Assembly (NCBI GenBank): GCA_963668615.2
Contig: CAXXCL010000004.1
Coordinates: forward strand, 1 to 64,000
Direction of reading: 5' to 3'
From: JAAYPI01 sp963668615
GTDB taxonomy: Bacteria > Bacteroidota > Bacteroidia > Bacteroidales > Paludibacteraceae
Length of the DNA stretch: 64,000 bases
The notes below the pieces were generated by a model that had not been told where the DNA came from, searched no databases, and was given only the letters and a program-made list of their open reading frames with translations. The translations under genes and the position numbers were made by a program. Positions 31,971 to 40,784 of this stretch are shown in pieces. Within the stretch, counting starts at the first letter, position 1, and every line of letters begins with the position of its first letter.

Positions 31971-33176
31971 ATGTACAACTTAAATACAATTGAAGAAGCT
32001 ATTGAGGATTTCAAAGAGGGAAAATTTCTGATTGTAGTGGATGATGAGGACAGGGAAAATGAGGGCGATTTCATAATAGCTGCAGAAAAAGTCACACCTG
32101 AAAAAATAAATTTCATGCTAACTCATGGTCGTGGTGTGCTTTGTGCTCCTATTACGGAAGAACGTTGCAAGGAACTGGAATTGGATAAGCAAGTAAATGT
32201 TAACACCTCTATCTTGGGTACTCCTTTTACAATTACCATAGACAAAATCGAAGGCTGTTCTACCGGAGTTTCAGCTGCCGACCGTGCAGCAACTATCCTT
32301 GCCTTAGCTAACCCTCTTTCTACAGCTGCAACTTTTGGAAGACCCGGGCACATCAATCCTTTATATGCTAAATCAAAGGGAGTTTTAAGAAGAGCCGGAC
32401 ATACTGAAGCTGCAATAGATTTAGCTCGTTTATCGGGATTATATCCTGCTGCGGCTCTTATCGAAATAATGAACGAAAATGGCACAATGGCTCGTATGTC
32501 CGATTTACAAATTGTTGCAAAAAAATTTGGTATTAAAATAATTACAATTAAAGACTTAATTGCTTACCGTATAAAAAAAGAATCCATTATAGAAAAAGGA
32601 GTAAAAGCACACCTTCCGACACAATACGGAGATTTTCATCTTATTCCATTTCGTCAAATATCAAATGGACAGGAACACATCGCATTAATAAAGGGAAAAT
32701 GGGCAGAAGACGAACCTATTTTGGTAAGAGTGCACTCTTCATGTGCTACAGGGGATATTTTTGGTTCTTTAAGATGCGAATGTGGTGAACAACTTCACAA
32801 ATCCATGGAAATGATTGAAAAAGAAGGAAAAGGTGCTATTGTTTACATGAATCAGGAAGGAAGAGGCATCGGATTAATGAACAAAATAAAAGCCTATGCT
32901 TTGCAAGAAAAAGGTTTGGATACGGTGGATGCAAATCTGCACCTCGGATTCGATGCCGATGAACGCGATTATGGCGTAGGAGCAAGCATCCTACGTGAAA
33001 TTGGTGTAAGAAAAATGCGATTGATAACAAACAACCCGGTGAAGAGAATCGGATTAGAATCCTATGGATTAGAAATTGTAGAAATTATACCTATTGAAGT
33101 AGGAATAAATAAATACAATGAAAAGTACATGAGAACAAAAAAGGAAAAGATGGGACATACCCTAAAATCAATCTGA
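31971..33176 (+). CDS. ribBA: Bifunctional DHBP synthase / GTP cyclohydrolase II
   Basis: A fused enzyme starting both branches of riboflavin synthesis. The N-terminal RibB half (about 1-205) makes 3,4-dihydroxy-2-butanone 4-phosphate and shows DDEDRENEGDF (24-34) and GRPGHINPL. The C-terminal RibA half (about 206-400) opens the ring of GTP; its zinc cysteines are Cys258, Cys269 and Cys271 (SSCATGDIFGSLRCECG), and NQEGRGIGL is the GTP-binding loop. The 401-residue length is normal. It is tightly linked to the LPS permease gene. No FMN riboswitch precedes it; the gap is 2 nt. Confidence 0.97.
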   Translation: MYNLNTIEEAIEDFKEGKFLIVVDDEDRENEGDFIIAAEKVTPEKINFMLTHGRGVLCAPITEERCKELELDKQVNVNTSILGTPFTITIDKIEGCSTGVSAADRAATILALANPLSTAATFGRPGHINPLYAKSKGVLRRAGHTEAAIDLARLSGLYPAAALIEIMNENGTMARMSDLQIVAKKFGIKIITIKDLIAYRIKKESIIEKGVKAHLPTQYGDFHLIPFRQISNGQEHIALIKGKWAEDEPILVRVHSSCATGDIFGSLRCECGEQLHKSMEMIEKEGKGAIVYMNQEGRGIGLMNKIKAYALQEKGLDTVDANLHLGFDADERDYGVGASILREIGVRKMRLITNNPVKRIGLESYGLEIVEIIPIEVGINKYNEKYMRTKKEKMGHTLKSI

Positions 33177-33200
33177 CAGTATTCTTTGAAAATATACGAC

Positions 33201-33231
33201 AAAAGGTCGAGTAAAAATTACTCGACCTTTT
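33201..33231. terminator. Bidirectional terminator between ribBA and the MltD-like gene
   Basis: A perfect 14-bp stem (33201-33214 AAAAGGTCGAGTAA with 33218-33231) with a 3-nt loop, flanked by A and T runs. It lies between converging genes 25 nt after ribBA and 11 nt beyond the end of the minus-strand gene. Confidence 0.92.
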
Positions 33232-33241
33232 TTGTTTTTAA

Positions 33242-34696
33242 CTAATTTTTCGGAATTTTTATCGTTTGTCCCGGATACAAAAGATCCATACTTTTGGGAG
33301 AATTCGCTAATTTTATTTTTTCCGGAGGAACTCCTGTCTTTTGCGAAATTAGCCACAAAGTATCACCCTTTTGCACTGTATAAGTAAAACCGCGAGCATA
33401 CCCCACCTTTAGTTTTTTTCCTACTTGTAGAGCATTCCCATGCAGATTATTCCACGCCATTAAATTTTTCACAGAGACATTGTATTTTTTTGCAATAGAA
33501 GAAAGATTTTCGCCACGATTAACTATGTGAATATTAGAACCTAATCTAGAGTCTGTACCCGATTTGTTAGGTATTACCTCTAATCTTCGTTCTACCAAGT
33601 CATTTCTATAAGTAAAAATAGAATCCTGATTTTGGATGAAAATGTAAGCATAACTATTAGGCAAACGTAATGAATAAGGCTTTATGTTTCCCGGAATAAT
33701 ATCTCTTTTATACTGCGGATTTAACAAACGTAATTCTTCTATGGGAATATCTATTTTTTCAGCAACCTGCTGAAGGCTCAACCTATCGTTAACAACAATT
33801 GTATCATTATATGGACGAATGACCGTTTCTGCAGGACAAATATTATGTTCCGATGCATAATTCATTATGTAATTAGTAGCAATAAAAGCTGGCACATAAC
33901 CACGTGTCTCAGGTGGCAAATAATTATAAATTTGCCAATAATCATGCCGTCCATTGGCTCTCCTTATAGCTTTATTAATAGTACCCGGCCCGCAATTATA
34001 CGCAGCAATTACCAATGTCCAATCTTGATAAATGGCATATAAATCTTTAAGGTATTTAGTCGCAGCATAAGTTGATTTCAAGGGATCTCGACGCTCGTCA
34101 ATGAGACTATTATTTTCCAGTCCATAAACTTTGCCTATACCAGGCATAAACTGCCAAAGACCGGCAGCTCCGGATGGAGAACAGGCTCGAGGATTTAAAG
34201 CAGACTCAATAATGGGCAAATATTTCAGTTCTAAAGGTAAATTTTGGGCTTCTAATGCTTCCTCAAACATAGGAAAATAATACTGACTCAACCCCAACAT
34301 ATAAGAAATCTGTTTTCTCCTTTTACTGTACATTTCGATGTAACTACGAACGGTTTCATTATAAACCATTTCCATCACATTGGGAAGCTTGGACAATCTG
34401 TCAATATAAACTTCTTTATCTATTTTAGTAGGATTAACATCTTTCTCATTGCAATCAGAAGTTTGCATCATTCTATTTTGCCAAAGGAAAAACATATCTT
34501 CTATGGAAGAATCAAAAATATGCAATATGGGTTCTTCCCCCAACGTTATAGATGTATCTTGACTTTCACCACCACTTGTTTCGGACAAACTATCTGACAC
34601 GACACCTCCGGCATTATTTGCAAAAACAGGTAGAAATGAACTTATCCATAACAACGCAATAAAACCAATTTGTCGAGTTACCTTTGTCAAAATCAT
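33242..34696 (-). CDS. MltD-like membrane-bound lytic transglycosylase with LysM repeats
   Basis: A 484-residue exported murein lytic transglycosylase. The signal peptide is about 1-27. The GH23 (SLT) domain spans about 145-290, with catalytic Glu164 in PIIESALNPRA followed by SGAAGLWQFMPG. Three LysM-like regions follow: a degenerate one near 310-355, then VNRGENLSSIAKKYNV (about 392-435) and VQKGDTLWLISQKTGV (about 438-483). It cleaves glycan strands to 1,6-anhydro products. It is the last gene of the parA-parB-DUF5683 operon, one base after DUF5683, so it is probably translationally coupled. Confidence 0.93.
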   Translation of the reverse strand: MILTKVTRQIGFIALLWISSFLPVFANNAGGVVSDSLSETSGGESQDTSITLGEEPILHIFDSSIEDMFFLWQNRMMQTSDCNEKDVNPTKIDKEVYIDRLSKLPNVMEMVYNETVRSYIEMYSKRRKQISYMLGLSQYYFPMFEEALEAQNLPLELKYLPIIESALNPRACSPSGAAGLWQFMPGIGKVYGLENNSLIDERRDPLKSTYAATKYLKDLYAIYQDWTLVIAAYNCGPGTINKAIRRANGRHDYWQIYNYLPPETRGYVPAFIATNYIMNYASEHNICPAETVIRPYNDTIVVNDRLSLQQVAEKIDIPIEELRLLNPQYKRDIIPGNIKPYSLRLPNSYAYIFIQNQDSIFTYRNDLVERRLEVIPNKSGTDSRLGSNIHIVNRGENLSSIAKKYNVSVKNLMAWNNLHGNALQVGKKLKVGYARGFTYTVQKGDTLWLISQKTGVPPEKIKLANSPKSMDLLYPGQTIKIPKN

Positions 34697-34697
34697 T

Positions 34698-35447
34698 TTA
34701 TGGTAAATTCTTTATTGGGGCTTTTTTGAAACAAATCTTACATTTAATTCCAAATGCATAATCGGAAGAAATCTCTTTAATGTATGATGGTAATAAATCT
34801 GGGGATATTGGGGATGAGACAACGGACATCTCTTCATTTTTATGAAGAGATAATACATCTGGAGATAACTTCATAGATAAATTAGGACTAATATCAAAAT
34901 CATACATTTGAGCATCAACATAGGCATCAACAACACTTACCAGATAGAGTCCAATAGTACAAATAATGCTCAAGTCCCTATTTCTACGATAATTATCTTG
35001 TTTACTTTTAAGCAAAGAAGTATAATAGCTTTTCGTATCAGTACTTACAACAGCACTCGAAGGTAATATATTCAAATAACTTTGAGTGGTTGGATCATCA
35101 TCAATAATATCTCTATATGCTTTTTGGTAATCTATATACATTCTATTATTCCACGTAATAGCATAAGCCAAGCCCAAGCCGCCGCCGTATAACAAAGGTA
35201 ACTTCCAATATTTCTGGTTATATACCTGACCTAAACCCGGCACAACAGCTGCATACCATATAGCTTTGACAGGATCGGGTTTAAACTTCTTGCTCATAGA
35301 ATCTAAAGGAGGCATTTCTTGCAATGATTTTTGTTGTGAAACAGCTGTTGAATCAACAGGTATGGAAATCTGCATTTCTGCAGCAAATAAACCATTTGCA
35401 ACAAATAAAAGCAAACAAAGAACTTGTATTTTAATAATATATTTCAA
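34698..35447 (-). CDS. DUF5683 family exported protein
   Basis: A 249-residue protein with a signal peptide (about 1-23, IIKIQVLCLLLFVANGLFAA) and two or three further hydrophobic stretches (near 60-85, PVKAIWYAAVVPGLGQVYNQ, and 163-180). The GLGQVYNQKYWKLPLLYGG segment is the hallmark I associate with DUF5683. The family is mostly Bacteroidota and lies between parB and a lytic transglycosylase, as here. No function is established; a role at the envelope is inferred from its neighbours. Confidence 0.82.
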   Translation of the reverse strand: MKYIIKIQVLCLLLFVANGLFAAEMQISIPVDSTAVSQQKSLQEMPPLDSMSKKFKPDPVKAIWYAAVVPGLGQVYNQKYWKLPLLYGGGLGLAYAITWNNRMYIDYQKAYRDIIDDDPTTQSYLNILPSSAVVSTDTKSYYTSLLKSKQDNYRRNRDLSIICTIGLYLVSVVDAYVDAQMYDFDISPNLSMKLSPDVLSLHKNEEMSVVSSPISPDLLPSYIKEISSDYAFGIKCKICFKKAPIKNLP

Positions 35448-35456
35448 AACTGAGGA

Positions 35457-36344
35457 TTACTTAACAATAATAATTTTATCAAAAACATCCATGATATTTT
35501 CCAACTCTTCATCGGAAGAAAACTGCAAACTAATTTTACCCTTTCCTTTTTCATTTCTTTCTATTTTTACTTTAGAATTGAAGAAAGTGGATAATTTTTC
35601 ACTTAAGAATGTATACTCTTGTGGTAACCTTGAGGTTGTTTTTGTTTTCTCAGGTTGTTTTATAGCTTCTCCGTTATTCAAAACTCTTACGATTTCTTCC
35701 ACTTTGCGAACAGAATACCCCTCTTTCAAGATAGATTCGTAAATAGTAAGCATGGCAGCAGGGTCATCAATATTTACAAGAGCTCTTGCATGACCCATAT
35801 CTATTTTTTTATTCTTAATCGCCAACTGAATTTCAGCAGGAAGTTTGAGCAAACGCAAATAATTTGCTATAGTAGAACGTTTTTTACCAACACGCTCACT
35901 CAATCGTTCTTGTGTAAACTCGTAATCATCCATGAGCTTTTGATAACTCAAGGCTATTTCTATTGAATTTAAATCCTCACGTTGAATATTTTCAATCAAC
36001 GCCATTTCCATCACAGCATCATCTTGAACAGTTTTGATGTAGGCCGGTATTTTTTCTAATCCGGCAAGTTTAGAAGCTCTGTAACGGCGTTCTCCGGCAA
36101 TAATCTGATATTTATCTTGCGTGATTTCCCTCAACGTAATTGGCTGTATAATACCGACCTCCTTGATAGAAGTCGCTAGTTCTTGAAGAGCTTCTTCATC
36201 AAAATGTCGGCGAGGTTGGTCTGGATTTGCTTCTATTTTCCATATTTCCACCTCGTTAATCGAAGAAGACCCTCCGGTATTTACGTTGTCCATTTCAATT
36301 AAAGCACCCAACCCTCTTCCCAATGCGTTTGTCTTGTTCTTCAT
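35457..36344 (-). CDS. parB: Chromosome-partitioning protein ParB
   Basis: A 295-residue CTPase and DNA-binding protein that loads at parS and spreads along DNA. The N-terminal CTP-binding domain carries GERRYRASKLAGL (about 77-89) and ENIQREDLN (about 113-121). The middle helix-turn-helix region (FTQERLSERVGKKRSTIANY) recognises parS, and a C-terminal dimer domain follows the KTKTTSRLPQEY linker. It lies 18 nt after parA. I found no good parS site in this window. Confidence 0.96.
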   Translation of the reverse strand: MKNKTNALGRGLGALIEMDNVNTGGSSSINEVEIWKIEANPDQPRRHFDEEALQELATSIKEVGIIQPITLREITQDKYQIIAGERRYRASKLAGLEKIPAYIKTVQDDAVMEMALIENIQREDLNSIEIALSYQKLMDDYEFTQERLSERVGKKRSTIANYLRLLKLPAEIQLAIKNKKIDMGHARALVNIDDPAAMLTIYESILKEGYSVRKVEEIVRVLNNGEAIKQPEKTKTTSRLPQEYTFLSEKLSTFFNSKVKIERNEKGKGKISLQFSSDEELENIMDVFDKIIIVK

Positions 36345-36362
36345 ATTTTTCTAAAAACGTCT

Positions 36363-37127
36363 TTATTTGTTTTTATTAATAATCTCAGTGGCTAACTGCA
36401 TGTGATTTTGAGAACCTTTCGAATCGGCGTCGTATAACAGCACAGGCAAACCATGACTAGGGGACTCGCTTAATTTAATATTTCGTTGAATAACTGTCTC
36501 AAAAACCATATTCTGAAAATGTTTCTTTACCTCACTATAGACTTGATTAGCCAAACGAAGTCTGGCATCATACATGGTTAACAAAAACCCTTCTATCTCC
36601 AATTCAGGATTTAATCGACTTTTTATAATTTTGATTGTATTAAGCAACTTACTAATACCCTCCAATGCATAATATTCAGCTTGAACGGGAATAATTATGG
36701 AATCGGCTGCAGTAAGAGCATTTACAGTAATCAAGCCCAAAGAAGGAGAACAATCTATCAGAATAAAATCGTATTCCCTTTTCAACGGTTCTAGTATATT
36801 TTTCAAAAACTTTTCTCGATTATCCAATTTAAGCATTTCTATTTCTGCTCCCACCAAATCAATATGAGAAGGAAGAATATCCAATCCTTCTATTGCCGTT
36901 TTTTGAATAGCCTTATGAACCTCTACGCCGTTAATTAAACATTCGTAAATACTATTTTCCAATTTTTCTATTTCTATTCCCAAACCGGAAGATGCGTTTG
37001 CCTGTGGATCAGCATCCACTATAAGTACTTTTTTTTCTAGCACTGCCAATGATGCTGCCAAATTAACTGTAGTGGTAGTTTTACCGACCCCACCTTTTTG
37101 GTTTGCCAAAGCTATTATTTTGCCCAT
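36363..37127 (-). CDS. parA: Chromosome-partitioning ATPase ParA
   Basis: A 254-residue ParA/Soj ATPase that forms nucleoid-bound dimers and moves ParB-parS complexes. The deviant Walker A loop KGGVGKTTT (11-19) with its signature lysine, DADPQANASSG (40-50) and the Walker B region FILIDCSPSLG (about 121-131) are intact. The short N-terminus, with no helix-turn-helix before the Walker loop, marks it as chromosomal rather than plasmid type Ia. It heads the minus-strand operon, with a promoter element at 37166. Confidence 0.97.
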   Translation of the reverse strand: MGKIIALANQKGGVGKTTTTVNLAASLAVLEKKVLIVDADPQANASSGLGIEIEKLENSIYECLINGVEVHKAIQKTAIEGLDILPSHIDLVGAEIEMLKLDNREKFLKNILEPLKREYDFILIDCSPSLGLITVNALTAADSIIIPVQAEYYALEGISKLLNTIKIIKSRLNPELEIEGFLLTMYDARLRLANQVYSEVKKHFQNMVFETVIQRNIKLSESPSHGLPVLLYDADSKGSQNHMQLATEIINKNK

Positions 37128-37165
37128 ATTGGTATATTAAGTTTCTCTTTTTTAGATTTTAATCG

Positions 37166-37173
37166 CAAATGTA
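37166..37173 (-). promoter_or_regulatory. -7 promoter element of the parA operon
   Basis: Minus-strand TACATTTG (TAnnTTTG), about 39 nt before the parA ATG. No TTG at standard spacing. Confidence 0.55.
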
Positions 37174-37261
37174 AGTAAAAAAAAAACGTTCTCAGTTTTT
37201 TTTAACAATTTTAGTGTGTCGGTTTATTTTTCATTCTACATTTAGAGCATGGAAGTCTCTA

Positions 37262-37292
37262 TTTGGGTTTTCATTTATAAAAACTAACTTTG
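37262..37292 (+). promoter_or_regulatory. Promoter of the two GT4 genes
   Basis: TTTG at 37262-37265 and TAACTTTG at 37285-37292 with a 19-nt spacer are the clearest -33/-7 pair in the window. The leader to ATG 37332 is about 35 nt. It diverges from the parA promoter in the same 204-nt gap. Confidence 0.7.
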
Positions 37293-37331
37293 CAAATGAA
37301 ATTTCAATATTCATTGTCAAACTGAATCAAG

Positions 37332-38450
37332 ATGAACATCGCATTCGACGCTAAACGTGCTTTTCACAATCATCGTGGATTAGGAAATTATAGTCGTAGC
37401 ACTATACATTTGTTATCTCAATTTGCACCTGAAAATAATTATTTTTTATTTAACCCTAGTGCGAAAGAAAATATTCCGTTTGAACTTTCCTCCAATACAA
37501 AGATTATTTATCCGGAAACATTACTGGACAAAATCAGTCCTGCATACTGGAGGAGCAAAAATTGTACCAAACAAATAAAATCATTAGAAATAGATATTTA
37601 CCACGGACTAAGTCAGGAATTTCCACAGGGAATTCACAAAATACCTGTGAAAAAAGTGGTTACTATACATGATGCTATCTTTATTCGTTATCCTGAATTA
37701 TATGACTCTCTGTATTGTAAAATTTTCACTAAAAAAAATCTGTACAGTTGTGCCGTAGCTGATAAAATCATTGCCATCAGTGAACAAACAAGGCAAGATT
37801 GCATCGATTTTTTCGGAGCAGACCCAAACAAAATAGAGGTTGTGTACCAAGGTTGCAAAAATATATTCAGAAGAAACATATCCAATGAAGAGGTAATGTC
37901 TGTCAAAGCAACTTATAACTTACCAACAAATTATTTATTAAACGTCGGAGCTATTGAAAAAAGAAAAAACATCAAAACCATAATAGAGGCTTTACACATC
38001 AGAAACATTGATATTCCTTTGGTTGTGATAGGCAATCGCACAAAATACTTGGAAGAATTAAAAATGCTTATCCACAAATACCATATGGAATCGCAAGTCA
38101 TTTTTCTGCATAACACAAACACTGAGGACTTACCAGCGATTTACAAAGGAGCTTCTATTTTTATTTACCCTTCCATATTTGAAGGTTTCGGCATTCCTAT
38201 ACTAGAGGCTCTTTGTACCTCCACCCCTGTTATTACTTCGAAAGGAAGTTGTTTTAGAGAAACAGGCGGAGAATCTACTTGCTATGTTGACTACAATAAT
38301 GCTGAAGAGATGGCAACGAATATTGATATGATTCTTTCGGACATTGAATTACAGAAAAATATGATGATTAAAGGATTAACTCATGCCAACAATTTCACGG
38401 ATGAGAAAGTTGCACAGAATTTAATTCGAGTATATAACTCATTACAATAG
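37332..38450 (+). CDS. Glycosyltransferase, GT4 family (first of pair)
   Basis: A 372-residue GT-B retaining glycosyltransferase. The N-terminal acceptor domain opens FDAKRAFHNHRGLGNYSRST. The C-terminal nucleotide-sugar domain holds LLNVGAIEKRKNI (about 199-211) and the E-x7-E region PSIFEGFGIPILEAL (about 279-293). No membrane segment, so it acts on the cytoplasmic face of the inner membrane, probably adding a sugar to LPS or another surface glycan. It is 4 nt before a second GT4 gene and converges on the O-antigen ligase operon. Donor and acceptor unknown. Confidence 0.9.
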   Translation: MNIAFDAKRAFHNHRGLGNYSRSTIHLLSQFAPENNYFLFNPSAKENIPFELSSNTKIIYPETLLDKISPAYWRSKNCTKQIKSLEIDIYHGLSQEFPQGIHKIPVKKVVTIHDAIFIRYPELYDSLYCKIFTKKNLYSCAVADKIIAISEQTRQDCIDFFGADPNKIEVVYQGCKNIFRRNISNEEVMSVKATYNLPTNYLLNVGAIEKRKNIKTIIEALHIRNIDIPLVVIGNRTKYLEELKMLIHKYHMESQVIFLHNTNTEDLPAIYKGASIFIYPSIFEGFGIPILEALCTSTPVITSKGSCFRETGGESTCYVDYNNAEEMATNIDMILSDIELQKNMMIKGLTHANNFTDEKVAQNLIRVYNSLQ

Positions 38451-38454
38451 CACC

Positions 38455-39522
38455 ATGAAGAAGAAACGTATTCTGATTGATTTGTCTATTTTGAAAAATA
38501 TTAACTGCGGACTTGGACAAATAGCTCTAAACTATGGAAAGTTTTATAAAAATGAGTTTACACCTTGTCCACTTTTTGATGTATACCTTTTGGTTCCCAA
38601 GAAATTTATCGGTCAATTTGGTTCCAATGTCAAGTACATTGGAAGTGCTTGGTGGTACAAGTTTTTCCCATGCCTCTTACCCAAAATGACAGTTTGGCAC
38701 GCCATTCACCAACGAAGTCATTTTTTTCCATTTTGGAAAAGCACAAAATACCTACTAACCATTCATGATTTCAATTTTGCTTACGAAAAAACAGGAAAGA
38801 AAAGAAATAAATACCTCTCTGACATTCAAAAAAATATAAATCGTGCAGATAAAATAACTTGCATTTCTCATTTTGCAAAAGCTGATACCGAAAGACTTGC
38901 CGATACAAAAGGAAAATCTATTGACGTCATTTATAATGGAGTAGAACATTTAGACCAAGATTTGGCACAAAAACCATCATTTGTACAAAACGACAAACCT
39001 TTCTTCTTTACAATAGGAGAAGTAAAGGAGAAAAAAAACTTCCACACATTAATCGATTTAATGAAGCTTTTTCCCGAAAAGATGCTTTACATTGCCGGAA
39101 ATAAAACAAGCAACTATGCACAACAGATAGAGCAAAAAATAAAAACCGAACACATTGAAAATGTCTTTCTAACAGGTATTGTCACCAACAATGAACGTAT
39201 TTGGTTGTATCGCAATTGTGAAGCCTTTTTATTTCCATCATTATTTGAAGGGTTTGGATTGCCTGTTATTGAGGCTATGTCATTCGGGAAACCAGTTTTT
39301 TCGTCAACAGAAACGAGCCTAAAGGAAGTAGGCGGAAATTGTGCTTTCTTTTGGAACAATTTTACTCCGAGACATATGCAAGAAGTAATAAATAAAAATT
39401 TAGACACATTTTATAAAAATCCGAATCTAGCAAAGCAAAATATTGACTATGCGATGTCCTTTTCTTATGAAAGGCACATCAAAACGTACTGGAAAATATA
39501 CCTACAATTGCTCCAATTCTGA
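38455..39522 (+). CDS. Glycosyltransferase, GT4 family (second of pair)
   Basis: A 355-residue GT-B glycosyltransferase related to its upstream neighbour but clearly diverged. It shows FFFTIGEVKEKKNFH (about 184-198) and the donor-site LFPSLFEGFGLPVIEAMSFG (about 261-280). It starts 4 nt after the first GT4 gene, so they share a promoter. Its last 21 bases overlap the end of the O-antigen ligase gene on the other strand, and no terminator is visible between them. It probably builds the same surface glycan as the neighbouring LPS genes. Confidence 0.9.
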   Translation: MKKKRILIDLSILKNINCGLGQIALNYGKFYKNEFTPCPLFDVYLLVPKKFIGQFGSNVKYIGSAWWYKFFPCLLPKMTVWHAIHQRSHFFPFWKSTKYLLTIHDFNFAYEKTGKKRNKYLSDIQKNINRADKITCISHFAKADTERLADTKGKSIDVIYNGVEHLDQDLAQKPSFVQNDKPFFFTIGEVKEKKNFHTLIDLMKLFPEKMLYIAGNKTSNYAQQIEQKIKTEHIENVFLTGIVTNNERIWLYRNCEAFLFPSLFEGFGLPVIEAMSFGKPVFSSTETSLKEVGGNCAFFWNNFTPRHMQEVINKNLDTFYKNPNLAKQNIDYAMSFSYERHIKTYWKIYLQLLQF

Positions 39523-40779
39523 TTTCTTTTTGTCTTCACTAACCAAAAGCAATGTTAAAATCACAACAAACATCAATGGATAATAACCACATCCATACAC
39601 GTCGGTTGTAGCCTGCAAAGCTGAAATAAAAAGAAATAAAAACACATAAATTCGACGTTTTTCACAAACAACAAAAATGGGATAAATGTGAAAGAAAAGC
39701 AAAAAAAATAAGCCTATCATACCAAATTCCATGGTCGTCTGCAAATATTGATTATGGGGATGTGCTCCTACAATATTCTTCTCAGCAATTACTCTTAATA
39801 GCAACTCATCTTGTGTAGCTTTTACTTGGGGGCTTTTTGTACACTTCGTAATAAATATATCTGCGGCAGTACTTGAGCCATACCCAAAAATGGGTTTTTT
39901 AGCAATCATATCGGTTGAAATATTCCAAAGCACCAAACGAGGATTATTTTCCAACTGTTGATGATTCATTCTCGGATGTTCAACAATTAAAAGAAATGCA
40001 GCAAGACCAACAACCAAACTCAACAATATAGCCACAAGCTTTTTCCACTTCCAAAGTTTATACAAAATCATAACCGAAATGATTATAATTGCAGTGAGAA
40101 ATCCCATACGTCCTTCGTAAGGAAACAATAATAATGCTACAACCGATAATCCCATAACGAAGTATGCTATTTTGAAGCAAAAATCTAATCTTCGCACCGA
40201 TTTCTGATTCAGAAGATAAAACAAAAAAATTAGGGCGGAATTTAGATAAAAATTCACAGCCATGTGGTTGTTGATAAAAGTCTTTCTGGCCAATGAAAGA
40301 GGATCATCCATTTCTGAAGAAGAAAAAAGGATATTCGAAACACCAACCCTAAAAAAAATCAAATAACAAAAAATCAAAAATGAGGATACCAAGACAGTAA
40401 CAGCAAAATAGTGTAATTTATACAATTTATTAAAACCAAAAAGTCCTATTAAACCAAATGCCAAAAATGGCAATCTTGTTTGCATTATTTTACCTGCATA
40501 ATCATGATTAGATTCAAAAAGTTGATAGAATGGAATTAGTAAAAAGAAGACTAAAAAAGCTATAAAAACCCATTTTAGCCTATCTGTTCGAAAATTCTGC
40601 CATTTTTTTTGAAAGAAAAATTCTAAAATATAGGTTACAAAAAACATATAAAGAAAGGGTCTTTGATACCTCATAAAAAGAGGCAAAGAGGCTGTAAGTA
40701 GTATTGCACTTAATAGATTGATATAATTCAATATAGTAATGGGCAACTTATCTTCTTTTGTTGGCTGTCTCATAAACAC
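39502..40779 (-). CDS. O-antigen ligase / polymerase family protein (WaaL/Wzy-like)
   Basis: A 425-residue protein with about 11 hydrophobic segments. A long periplasmic loop between about 255 and 350 holds the conserved HPHNQYLQTTMEFGMIGL motif, typical of the Wzy_C/WaaL superfamily. Ligase function (joining O-antigen to lipid A-core) is favoured over polymerase because it ends an operon of core glycosyltransferases and a core kinase. Sequence alone cannot decide. It is the last of seven tightly spaced minus-strand genes. Confidence 0.85.
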   Translation of the reverse strand: MFMRQPTKEDKLPITILNYINLLSAILLTASLPLFMRYQRPFLYMFFVTYILEFFFQKKWQNFRTDRLKWVFIAFLVFFLLIPFYQLFESNHDYAGKIMQTRLPFLAFGLIGLFGFNKLYKLHYFAVTVLVSSFLIFCYLIFFRVGVSNILFSSSEMDDPLSLARKTFINNHMAVNFYLNSALIFLFYLLNQKSVRRLDFCFKIAYFVMGLSVVALLLFPYEGRMGFLTAIIIISVMILYKLWKWKKLVAILLSLVVGLAAFLLIVEHPRMNHQQLENNPRLVLWNISTDMIAKKPIFGYGSSTAADIFITKCTKSPQVKATQDELLLRVIAEKNIVGAHPHNQYLQTTMEFGMIGLFFLLFFHIYPIFVVCEKRRIYVFLFLFISALQATTDVYGCGYYPLMFVVILTLLLVSEDKKKSELEQL

Positions 40780-40784
40780 ATGAT

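Noticed and set aside
31920..31971. FMN riboswitch upstream of ribBA
   Set aside because: Only 2 nt separate ribBA from the upstream permease gene.
32123..32485. A 120-codon open frame opposite ribBA
   Set aside because: Antisense shadow of a highly conserved gene, without any supporting signal.
35266..35742. A 158-codon open frame on the plus strand opposite parB and the DUF5683 gene
   Set aside because: It lies wholly antisense to two well-supported genes, has no family resemblance and no promoter, and its length is explained by low GC content of the opposite codons.
33245..37331. parS centromere sites near parAB
   Set aside because: I looked for the TGTTTCACGTGAAACA-type palindrome. CACGTG occurs near 19817 and 33900, but neither has the flanking arms.
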